DNA of 64,000 nucleotides from NCBI GenBank assembly GCA_028583415.1, contig CM053272.1:42524699-42588698 (forward strand). Reading direction: 5' to 3'. Source of the stretch: Protea cynaroides (taxonomy: Eukaryota > Streptophyta > Magnoliopsida > Proteales > Proteaceae). A model generated the notes under the pieces. That model was given only the letters and a program-made list of their open reading frames with translations, was not told where the DNA came from and did not search any database. Within the stretch, counting starts at the first letter, position 1, and the number at the start of each line of letters is the position of its first letter. Shown here piece by piece: positions 1 through 9,438 of the stretch. Position numbers and translations under genes: made by a program.

Positions 1-1429
1 ATAGTGCCATACACGACGAGTGTATATGAATTTTTTTTTATAATAATATGAGCTTATTAGATTTATTGTGCATACATTTATCTAAAATACAATAGAACAC
101 CATGAAATAAATATAATAATGGAGATATATTTTGGGTGTAGAAGATTGATTTCCGTTGTATACAATAATTTTGATTACAAGTTTTTCATAGTCCTCAGAG
201 GGATTCCGTTAAATCCTCTATACTTACAAAAGGAGTGAGAGAATTAAGTAATTGAGACTATAGAAACTCGATTGGACTAGTCCACTTTGTGACATGGACT
301 CCCACTGCTCAATGGTTTCAGAAATGATTAATTCAACTAAGATATTACCTAACAAAAATATCCCCAACTGCTCATGCACAACCCGCATCACATACAATTG
401 AGAAAGACTGGCCCCTTGGGATATTGGTATTTTTTTTTATTAACACTTTTCACTTTTTTTTTATTTTATTTTCATTATTTTAGGGGCTGTCAATTTATAA
501 AAAGACATTATTTGTCAATTTTAATTCATTAAAAATAGAGTGCCAACAAAAATTAAAAATATTTTTTTTTGGTTTTTTATGTGATCAAGTTTTTGGCTTT
601 ACAGTTATCTGTGACAAAGCATCTCGTGTTTTGAATGAAACGAATATTTTGTGAATAGCAAATCCTTTATATTATGAAAATGCCGACCCTGCCACATAGG
701 TGCCACAATGCTTAGAAAATAATTCTCTGTCCCTTGATGTCAAAAGATTGTGTATGAGCAGCGTGCCATGAAGCGTTTTCTATTTAAGGGTTTTTCTTGT
801 TGACACCTTCTACGGGTGTTAAATCAATTGTAACCTCTTCTGGTTGTTAAAACATATTTTTTAATATTTTTAACTATTTCTATTGTCAAGAGCGATATTT
901 CACACCGGCATAGCATGCAAAAACTATACTCTCATCCATAGTTAGTAAGTTCGGATATGATAAAAAATTAGATACGGATACGTATAAGTATTAAACGGAG
1001 CCATACTTTGATACGAGGACCAATAATCCGTTTTAAAAAAAAAAATACAGCATTAATACGATACTGTTTAATATGGTACCCTGTAGAAAAATCGAAATAA
1101 AAAATACGAATATATTCACTATGTAATAAATATCTATAACATTTAATAAATTAAATAATAACATATAAATAGAATTCTACATATCAAAACATGGTTTCAT
1201 TCTATAAATACTCTCTAATGTTGCCAAACGTTTGGTGGGAATTCTACCATGGATAAAAAGAAAAACAAATATTATAAAGAAACTTAAAAGTTGAGCAAAG
1301 TGTAATTGCGGAAGCAATTGCCAAAAGTGAAGAATCAGAGGATGCAACTGTGTCACATGAATATGTTTCTGGATTTGGACAGTAGACCCATCAATTCACT
1401 TGGAATCCTTAAAGTAAAATATGTGCTCT

Positions 1430-1434
<5 letters not shown>
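1..1434. other. non-genic AT-rich DNA
   Basis: No reading frame with recognisable protein similarity is seen on either strand. The stretch is AT-rich with short homopolymers and ends in a CT microsatellite. I see no TIRs, tRNA-like boxes or LTR signals that I can support. Confidence 0.6.

Positions 1435-1469
<35 letters not shown>
1435..1469. repeat. (CT)n microsatellite
   Basis: Uninterrupted CT dinucleotide run immediately left of a foldback element. A second CT tract follows the element on its right side, so the element appears to have inserted into a CT microsatellite. Confidence 0.95.
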
Positions 1470-1470
<1 letters not shown>

Positions 1471-1471
<1 letters not shown>

Positions 1472-1709
1472 ATCCACATCCTCTCCTCCCAGAGGTTCGG
1501 GAGGAGGGTGACACCCCGGTTGGATGGCCGACACGTGGGGTTCTGATGAATTTGAGTCCTCCATCCGAACTGACACCCTCTGTCGGTTCAGTTTGTCCGC
1601 TCAGTTTCGGCTCGGATGGAGGGCTCGAATTCACCTAAGCCCCACGTGTCGGCCTTCCAACGGGGGCGTCTCCCTCCTCCCGAATCTTGGGGAGGAGAGG
1701 ATTTGAATC
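1471..1709. mobile_element. foldback MITE, GGATYC family (Mutator-like), member 1
   Basis: The two arms (about 85 bp each) are imperfect reverse complements. The left arm starts GATCCACATCCTCTCCTCCC and the right arm ends GGAGGAGAGGATTTGAATC. The GC-rich arms contain a CACGTGT-type box, and the centre has the family's GACACCCTCTGTCGG motif. It is flanked on both sides by TCTCTC, so the target duplication cannot be separated from the microsatellite. Family assignment rests on similarity to the members at 6899, 22374 and 41934, which have readable 9-10 bp target duplications. Confidence 0.8.
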
Positions 1710-1767
1710 TCTCTCTCTCTCCTCTCTTTTGCTTTGGAAAACCCTCGAGTCTACGACAGTGTAAAGT

Positions 1768-1771
<4 letters not shown>

Positions 1772-1819
<48 letters not shown>
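1772..1819. repeat. (CT)n microsatellite
   Basis: CT dinucleotide run of roughly 24 units, right of the foldback element. Confidence 0.95.
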
Positions 1820-1822
<3 letters not shown>

Positions 1823-2211
1823 TTGGGAATCCCTCAAGTCTTCGATAGTGTAGTGTTGTGTTTTCAAACCAGAACTTGTTAAATACCTCATCTCTGAATC
1901 AACCAATGAATCGTGCCTTGTGCCTCCAAAATCCGAGCTTCCACGACAATATTCACCAACCAAGATCTGGCTTTACCAGTCTCTCCGATGAGTCTTATAA
2001 ACCTTCAGAGCTTTTCGATGAGACATTAGCTTCTGGGAAGACCTAGTTGTTAGCTAGGAGAAAATAGATTTAATTGGAACTTCATAAAATTTAGGATTGG
2101 ATGCAATTTCTAATAGTTACAACCAGCGGTTCACGGGGATGTGCTAGATGAGTTCATGGGATACTTTACGTTTTGTTTTTTAGGTTTTCTTAAAAAAAAA
2201 AAACTAACGTT

Positions 2212-2268
2212 GTATTATACACATTTAATATGCACACGTTTAATATGCATATTAAATGTGTATAATAC
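2212..2268. repeat. perfect 23-bp inverted repeat (hairpin)
   Basis: The 23 bases at 2212-2234 (GTATTATACACATTTAATAT...) are the exact reverse complement of 2246-2268, with an 11-base loop. A direct duplication of about 21 bp (CATATAATATGCATATAATA type) follows at about 2350-2395. It could be the remnant of a small AT-rich MITE; no target duplication was recognised. Confidence 0.8.
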
Positions 2269-2943
2269 GTTTCAATATTTTGAAAAATACTTTTAACGAA
2301 TCTTTACGTACATTAATTAAATTATTTAAAAAAGGGCATAAAATACGATACACATATAATATGCATATAATAGCATATAATATGCATATAATAGTAGTTC
2401 CTAACTATGCTCCCACCCAAGTCATGATTGATAGGGACATAACAGTAACCCAATAGTGGTTAGTGGGGGTTATAAAAGTAAAATCTGGCCAAGATTCCAC
2501 ACCCACATTACCCATTCATCCACCATGGTTCAAGATAGCACATGGATAAAAGGGCTTTCGGATCTCTTTAGCGGGTGGGTCGCCCAACGAGGGATCTAGC
2601 ACCCAAACCGTTTGGCGCACAGCCCAATGTATAGGGCTATGCTCCAGAATGATCCTCGATCTTTTCATTCTAGGTCTTCTTATCCTTTTTCTTGGGGATA
2701 ATTTCACCATCAGCTGCACTTTGTTTGTAAATCACCCTATTCTCAATTTTGAGATTAATTTCATGTTAATCCCTTTCCATTGTTAAATAATGTCACATAG
2801 AACTTGTTAAATGATGATGTGGCACTGTTTAAACTATTATAACAACAAATTACTCATAAATAATAGTTAATTTACCATTTTATCTTCTCCCAGAAAGTTT
2901 GGGTATTTCAAAACTACCCAAAGAGACCGATGCCCAGTCGGAA

Positions 2944-3065
2944 CCGAATCCTCTCCCGCGGCAGGAGCTGATCCAAGGGCTGTGGATCAGTCGGCCTGCC
3001 TACCAATACAGGCCGGCTGAAATCTCGCCTTTGGCCGGCGGCAGGTGGGCGGGAGAAGATTTTTA
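2944..3065. mobile_element. small foldback element related to the GGATYC group
   Basis: Left end GAATCCTCTCCCGCGGCAGG and right end CGGCAGGTGGGCGGGAGAAG are imperfect inverted copies. The centre has GCTGATCCAAGGGCTGTGGA and CCAATACAGGCCGGCTG, shared with the element at about 15977-16125. Boundaries are approximate and no clear target duplication was found. Confidence 0.6.
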
Positions 3066-3783
3066 TACTGCCCAGCATTTGTGATGTTTTGACATTTTAC
3101 CCCGGATTCTTACTCCTCTTTTCCATCGCCACATCCAATCCACCTCGCAATTGGCCACCGTCGCACTGCTTTGTGCCGGAGATCGACATTCGTTGGGAAA
3201 TCCACTTCTCCCTCCAAGATCAGGCAACAAGGATTGACGAACTCTCAAATCTCCTTGGAACTCCAGGCTTCGAGCTCTTCCTAGGTGAACACAGGTGGGA
3301 GGAGATTTGCGACCCGTGATGGTGAAGGAATATAGTCGTGGGGTTTCTTTCGGTTTCGACGGTTACAGCACTCTGAAGTTTAAGATGAATGTTGCTACCC
3401 CTACCACAACTACGAGGCAGCAAAAGATGACAGTAATGCATAAGAGAAGGATCCACGAAGTAGAGAACTGTGTCTGGGAACGAAAGCAAAGAACGGCTTG
3501 CGGGTCCAGACCATCACTCATGTTTTTGAAGGCGAAATGCCGATTCCCAGCAGTCTAGACAACCATTAAACACCGAATACCATTTTGCAGTCGAGAATCA
3601 CAAAACCCGCATCTATACTTAGACTGTGTTTTAGGTGAAATGATTCTCCAAATTTCTGTCACCAGATTTCAGGTGAGGGGTCTGATCGAAGTGGGGGAGG
3701 GGAGAGAGATGGGTAGCGGGGTTGGGTCGGGGCGGGGTGGGGTCCTTGTTTCGGTATAAGAGTGTGGGAGACGTGAAGGGGTG

Positions 3784-3804
3784 GAGAGAGAGAGAGAGAG
3801 AGAC
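3784..3804. repeat. (AG)n microsatellite
   Basis: Short GA/AG dinucleotide run within a purine-rich stretch. Confidence 0.9.
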
Positions 3805-3846
3805 AGAGAGGGAGGGAAGGTGGGATGAAACGGAGCCTCTGTTTTT

Positions 3847-4010
3847 AAAGCATCGTTCTTCTTGGGGTGATTCAAGCCACCGGCCCAGTTGAGGGCGATT
3901 TTAGTGTCACTACGGTTGAACTTGATGGTAGCACTGATGGAGCCGCCGACGGAGGCCTAATAGAAGGGGAAGGGCCGTCAAAGATTGGACAGTCCTTATG
4001 AACGTTGAAG
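3847..4010 (-). pseudogene. histone deacetylase (class I RPD3/HDA1-type) fragment
   Basis: The minus strand translates to a peptide of about 55 residues that lines up without gaps with the conserved core of plant class I histone deacetylases: DCPIFDG, then an in-frame stop at a usual Gln position, then SVGGSI, and finally KIALNWAGGLNHPKKNDA, matching the family's IAVNWAGGLHHAKKSEA block. Similarity ends abruptly on the 3' side at a CT-rich tract. The family's catalytic His pair is only half kept (GLNHPKK instead of GLHHAKK). It is too short and broken to be functional. It may be a captured gene piece or a remnant of a retrocopy; no surrounding TIRs were recognised. Confidence 0.75.
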
Positions 4011-4060
4011 AAGAAGAAAAATCAGAGAAGGTGATTGTTTCTCAAAGGAGGGGTAATTGA

Positions 4061-4609
4061 GTCATTTCCCTTTTATTTATCGTATGAAGTAAAATTTTAT
4101 GTGTAACACTTTATATGTAGAAAATAAAAATAAAAATTAAATATTTATTTTCAAGAAATAAAATATAATAATCTCTAAAGGAGATGAAAAAAGAACTAAG
4201 TCTTAATTTCACTATGGGAAACAAATATAGAATTTTTTTTAAAAATATAAAATGTTACACATAAAATTTTACGTCAAAACAAAGTTTTTATGTAAAAATT
4301 CCGTACTTTTTCAATGTATTTATTTATAATTTACATTAAAACAACAATGACAAAACATATTTTATAGGAAACAAATTTCTTTTTCATCATTTTACATGGA
4401 AACAAACGAAACTTACATGGAAAAAAAAATCCATTGTCTCCAAGTCTTTTTCTTATTTATCCCATCCAATACATTACAGGCTTGTTTGAAATTCAACAAA
4501 TTATTATCAGATGTCGAAGTTTGCAATGTTGGAATTAATCAACTTCAAATCTGGTCTCAGGCAGTGTATAGTCCTTTCAAGCAATGTATTACCATCACGT
4601 TTTCCTACA
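4061..4609. other. non-genic AT-rich DNA
   Basis: AT-rich sequence with no recognised coding similarity. It contains two related motifs (AAAATTTTATGTGTAACAC at about 4090 and TGTTACACATAAAATTTTAC at about 4253) in opposite orientation about 160 bp apart, which may be TIRs of another degraded small element. Confidence 0.5.
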
Positions 4610-4610
4610 A

Positions 4611-4920
4611 CTATGTTTGGTTGCAAGGGGAATTGAAGGGAAGAGAAGACAAATTTTTTAACTTAAAAAGAAAATTTTTATAGTTGTAACACAAAATGAT
4701 TATATAAACTATCTAATTTTCTTAACATATTTTGTAATGATACTAATAAGATGCAAAATTTATGAATATTTTACTTTTTGAATGCAAGGGATTTGAATGC
4801 AAAGTGAAATATAAGTTAATAACTAAATATAGAATGATTTGGAATTAATTAAAAATTTATAGCAATCAATACAAAATATTTTTTTTAAATTAAATCAATT
4901 CCCCTTGCAACCAAACACAG
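4611..4920. mobile_element. MITE, GTTTGGTTGCAAGGGG family, copy a
   Basis: Terminal inverted repeats of about 25 bp: left CTATGTTTGGTTGCAAGGGG, right CCCCTTGCAACCAAACACAG. The interior is AT-rich and non-coding. CCTACA lies on both sides (4604-4609 and 4921-4926) and is the likely target duplication. The TIR resembles hAT-type MITEs of plants, but a full 8-bp duplication is not seen, so the superfamily is left open. Confidence 0.85.
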
Positions 4921-5287
4921 CCTACATGATGTCTCTTGTGATTTTTTTTTTTTTTTAAATATGGTTAAGCATTTAGAGTTTTGCCAACAGAGCTACCGTA
5001 CTTAGATGGGAAAAAGTACACAATTATATATTGTTCAAACCACTTGAGTGTATAAGAATGGATTTATTCAGCTAATGTGGATGTCACAAATTTCTTAAAT
5101 CATAACACAAACGACATATCTAATACACGAAGTTTCCGTTATTGTGGGGTCCAGGGAGAGACTTATATACATAGTTTTATCTTGTTTCATTGTAGATTCT
5201 ATTTAAATGGGCAAAAGCACTTACAAGTTACAGGTGTCCAAATGAAGGGTTGGAGGAAATATCCAATAAAACAGTGATTCTCCTTGG

Positions 5288-5616
5288 CTTTGTTTGGTTG
5301 GAAGGGGATTCAAGGAAAGGAAAAGAAATTTTTTTAACTTTAAATAGAAATTTTTATAGTTGAAATACAATATAATTGTATAAATTATGTAAACTTCTTA
5401 ACAAATTTAGTAATGATACTTATAAGATGTAAAATTTATTTTTCTTTTCAAATGGAAGAGAATTAGATGCAAAGTAAAATGTAAGTTAATAACTAAATAT
5501 GTAATAATTTGAAATTAGTTATATAATAATGTGATAGCATGTGCTCTAATCATTACAAAAGTTTTCATTTAAAATATAAAAATTTTCCCTTCCATTCCCC
5601 TTGCAACCAAACAAAG
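5288..5616. mobile_element. MITE, GTTTGGTTGCAAGGGG family, copy b
   Basis: Left end CTTTGTTTGGTTGGAAGGGG, right end CCCCTTGCAACCAAACAAAG. The interior (TTATAGTTGAAATACAATAT, AATGATACTTATAAGATG) is clearly homologous to copies a and c. Flanks TCCTTGG and TCCAGGT may be a decayed target duplication. Confidence 0.85.
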
Positions 5617-6888
5617 TCCAGGTCCATGAAGAAAAAGAAAAGAAAAAAAAGAAGAAAAGATAATCCTTCACATTTAACCAATACTTCATATTAGTTTCAC
5701 ACTCAGTCTCTCCCCCTCCTTTTTTAACCCTCAAGGAAAGCTCTTCTTCTCTCAGTTACTAGATGAATTCTTATTGATGGACCCCTCTCATATCAAATAC
5801 CAAAATGCCCTCTTCCCTTTTCTTGTATTTTGAGGTTTCCATGATGGCCCAATAACATCCCATGAAATGGGATCAATATCAATCAGCCATTAACATTAGC
5901 CCGTGTTACATATTGTTAACACATTTTTGCATTTCTAAGTACTTCTTCCTACATGGCTGACAATTATGAAGTTCTATTGTTAGGTGATCTGAGACGTCAA
6001 ACAATTTATAAGTCGGGCAAGGTTGAAATCGGCCTCAAATTCTTCTAAACAAGTTTAACACCCAAGCAACTGGCCATTGCCAATCGTGTTGACATGGGTC
6101 CTGCACGGGATCAATTGATTCTAGCCGCTCCGTTCCTATCCCTAAATCCATGATTGAGAGCCTGACTTTCTTTTTTTTGATGTGAGATGCAAATACTTAG
6201 GCCGCGTTTGGTAACAATCCTGTGCTGGAACAATGTTGATTTCACAAAACAAATTTTTTTTTTTTTTTTTCCGTTTCTGAGCTGGAATGGTGTCCTTTGA
6301 CTCAAGAACAACATAAAATGTTATTTGGTAAACATGTTCTATAACTAGTCTTATAATAGAAAAATAATATGTTTTTGTTTGGAAAAACTTTTTCTTTAAC
6401 ATTTTTTTTTTACCAATTCATCAAAAAATTATAGAAATGCCACCAAACTAATTTCTTGCTTAAATATTTACATAACTGCCATTAAGTCATTCATAGATGA
6501 AATATCACAAAAATGACATTAACCCATATTCAACATATAATTGACATTAAGTCTGAAGACCATTCTTAATTCTATTCAAACAAATAACTTCGTAATCTTT
6601 TACAAATATCCGACTTGAATTAGGAAAATATTTATCCATTCGTGAAGCGTAAATGAACAAGATGATCAACACAAGTACCCATATAAACAATAATATAAAA
6701 CATCTTGTAGAAAAAAAAAATACGAACCCCAAGAACTATGCCACATCCCTCAGCTACATTCCCACTAGTAGATACAGTCGGATATGCATGTACTACACAG
6801 GTGGTCTGAAGAAGGATCTCTTACTCACCAACCCATATAAATGATTGTGGATGATACCCTCCTACGAGACAAGTGTAAAAGAAATGCC
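5617..6888. other. non-genic AT-rich DNA with one possible TIR end
   Basis: No recognisable gene. At 6199 the motif GGCCGCGTTTGGTAACAAT looks like the outer end of a Harbinger/hAT-type small element, but no matching inverted end was found downstream, so no element is called. Confidence 0.5.
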
Positions 6889-6898
6889 GTTGTTTGGG

Positions 6899-7117
6899 GG
6901 ATCCGCATCGTCTCCTCCGAGTCATTCTGGGAGGACGGTGGCAACCTCCCTCGGATGGTTGCCACGTGGCTCCCGGTGAATCCAAGACCTCTGTCCTAGC
7001 CGACAGGGGGTGTCAGCTTGGATGTAGGTCTCAGATTCATCCTAGAGCCACGTGGCAGCCATCCGAGGGAGGCTGCCGCGTCCTCCCAGAATGACTGGGA
7101 GAAGACGATGTGAATCC
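6899..7117. mobile_element. foldback MITE, GGATYC family (Mutator-like), member 2
   Basis: Nearly the whole element is two inverted arms: left GGATCCGCATCGTCTCCTCC, right ending GAGAAGACGATGTGAATCC. The centre carries CCGACAGGGGGTGTC. A perfect 10-bp direct duplication GTTGTTTGGG flanks it (6889-6898 and 7118-7127). Long TIRs plus 9-10 bp target duplications are typical of Mutator-like elements; it has no coding capacity. Confidence 0.9.
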
Positions 7118-7162
7118 GTTGTTTGGGCCACCGCATCACCATTTGTCCTTCTCCACAATAAC

Positions 7163-7276
7163 GGATCCGCATCCTCTCCTCTTAGTGGTCTGGGAGGACA
7201 ATGACAACCTATCCCGGATGGTTGCCACTGTCCTCCCAGACCTCCCAGAACCACTGGGAGGAGACGATGTAAATCC
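7163..7276. mobile_element. foldback MITE, GGATYC family, member 3 (short)
   Basis: A 114-bp version of the same family: starts GGATCCGCATCCTCTCCTC and ends GGAGGAGACGATGTAAATCC. Flanking CACAATAAC (7154-7162) and CATAGTAAC (7277-7285) match at 7 of 9 positions. It lies only 45 bp from member 2, so the two form a cluster. Confidence 0.8.
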
Positions 7277-7464
7277 CATAGTAACACATCGAAGACTGCC
7301 TAATGTCGCCATCTTGTTCTACAAGCAATGGTGCACAATGTACAGATGTATTAAAAGTCACACTACATAAAAACTGCCTTAACAAAATAAGTTAAAAGTC
7401 ACAACTAGATAAAAATTGATTACAACTACTGTCATAATAGAATAATTAAAAATTCTTAACATGT

Positions 7465-7915
7465 AATACAAAAGCTGTAAATTAAATCTCTGGCATTCCA
7501 TGATATCTAGCTAGCTTATTTGCAATTATTTGAATCTATTTTTTAATACACCAAAACTACATTCAATGACATTCCTTAGCAATGAATGTCTGTAATTGAA
7601 CAATTCTCTAGATGATAGTATTTCAGATTGTTAACAATTTTAGGCGGGACGACATTAAAAGGTTTTGGTCGAATGTATTCTCTAGCTAATCTACGCATGA
7701 CTATTGAGACAATGTGGAAGATTTGACTGATAGTTTCGCCATATTGTTGAAATCTTTCTTTCAAATCTCTATTGCATGAACCCCTTCCAACAGCATTCAT
7801 GAAATTTCAACTTGTTCTTCAACTCTAATGTATCAATTGTTGTAACCAACCATGTTATATCATTAAATTGCACAAGTTGCAGAAAAACATGTCATTCTGT
7901 TCTATACATCTAATA
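7465..7915 (-). pseudogene. PIF/Harbinger (HARBI1-like) transposase relic
   Basis: Minus-strand translation from about 7915 down to 7576 shows features of plant Harbinger transposases: RMYRTE-HVFCNLCNLM with a stop inside, then FMNAVGRGSCNRDLKERFQ, QYGETISQIFHIVS, AREYIRPKPFNVVPPKIVNN and KYY. In a shifted frame at about 7580-7500 it resumes with RHSLLRNVIECSFGVLKNRF, the family's C-terminal block. The middle, which should carry the DDE catalytic residues, is deleted. Several stops and a frameshift make it non-functional. It lies just downstream of, and in the same orientation as, the Myb/SANT-like gene at 8080-9075; Harbinger elements typically encode exactly such a pair. Confidence 0.8.
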
Positions 7916-8079
7916 AATAGGCTGGGAATATTGTTCATCATCCATTTAATACCTAAGAAGTTCATCAACCATTAAAAAATAAAAATAAAAAGAAAAACAA
8001 ACATGACAAACCAAAGAGTCTAAAGTTAATTTCAACACTCAATAAACTTAATACATTTAAATCTAGTAAAATATTGTTC

Positions 8080-9075
8080 TCATTCAAGCATCTCTAGAAA
8101 CCAGTTCCTCTTCTCAGGCTTGGCCGCAATAAAGGACTCCCTCCAATTGGTATCTTCCCACATACGTTTGATTGCCTTCAAATACAACTCTTTTGGTATA
8201 TCATCCAAAGAGTCTAAGCAATTCTGGCATGCAGTAATGCTGAGATCAAGAGCAGAAGAATTATTATTAGGCGTAGATAATGTCGTGGAGGCTGTACTGG
8301 ACATCTTCTCCAACCTTGCTGCGCACAATGTACCATTTACATCACTAGTACGAGAAAGCTTCTTGTGTGCTGCAGGTGTTCTATCCAGGTTTCGGTTGAC
8401 AGTAGGACGCTCATCCTCTGCTCCTACATCTCTTATGTCATTTAGTCCTCTGTTGACTGATGAGTTAGGTACTTCTGGATCAGTACTCAAATCAATGTCA
8501 TCTAAAACCTCTATATCTGGAATCTCAGATGCCTGCCTGACTCCCAAATCACCACATGCATATGAATCTCCAAAGACCATGCATAACTCAGGCCAATAGG
8601 GTAATCCAGCCTTCTTAAATTTAGCCCAGTATGGATTTGCCTGAAATATTATATTAGAAATAAGTTACACATTTCCAACAAATCAATAATAACATCATCC
8701 ATCATCAGATCAATATCAGCATATATTTACCTGGATAGCCCTCTCCCATATACTCTCATCAGTTACATATACTGTCTTAGTCTCTTCAAGCCATCTGAAA
8801 CCACTCTGTTCCAACAATTTCTTGAAATTATTGTAGTCAATCCTTAACTTGTTCATTTTATTTTGAAGTTGTTCTTCAGTAAAAACACGACCCGTCTTTG
8901 TCTCTAGCCTGGTTTTGATATCAGTCCATCCTGGGTTATTGAAGGTAGAGTTTGCCTTGTTCCCTTTCTTGATGTTGTCTATCATTAACTTAATGAATAT
9001 CTCTAACTCAATTGATGACCATCTAGCAGTGTCAATGTTGGTATTTGAAATATTGCTGGCCATGAATTCTGACAT
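8080..9075 (-). CDS. Myb/SANT-like DNA-binding protein (Harbinger ORF1 / L10-interacting MYB type)
   Basis: Two exons: 9075-8731 (115 codons from ATG) and 8640-8080 (186 codons plus stop), joined by a GT-AG intron in phase 0, giving 301 residues. Residues about 17-107 form a Myb/SANT-like domain (RWSSIELEIFIKLMIDNIKK, GWTDIKTRLETKTGRVFTEE, LQNKMNKLRIDYNNFKKLL). The second exon opens ANPYWAKFKKAGLPYWPELC and ends with an acidic/Ser-rich region and CLDSLDDIPKELYLKAIKR, the usual tail of this family. Such proteins either bind the ends of PIF/Harbinger transposons and recruit the transposase, or are host genes descended from them. The open frame has no break, unlike the adjacent transposase relic. 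Function in the host is unknown; transposon remnant or domesticated gene are both possible. Confidence 0.8.
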
Positions 9076-9438
9076 AAAAAAGTTTGTTATAACATATCAT
9101 CATACATAAGGCATAAAAGAATTGATTAAAAACCCGAAGAAAAAAAGCAAACCCAGTCCAAGGGCTTCCCATTATAACAACTAATGACAGTTCATGCCAT
9201 CAGAAACCTGCAACCCTCCTCATCATTTAATTCTCATAAGTAAGCAGGTATTAATAGAGTTCAAAATAGACGAACAGAGATAAACCTACAATAAACATTG
9301 ATGATATATTATACCTCTCATACACAAAAACTGAACTCGTATGAAACGATTTTCATTCCCACACAAAAAAGCATAAACATCTCATACCATAGCATCGACT
9401 TTTCATTCCAGCACAGAAGATGTAGTAAAACAAAAAAG
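9076..9438. other. spacer between Myb/SANT gene and GLR pseudogene
   Basis: No gene seen. It contains the putative 5' leader side of the Myb/SANT gene on its left; otherwise unremarkable AT-rich DNA. Confidence 0.5.
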
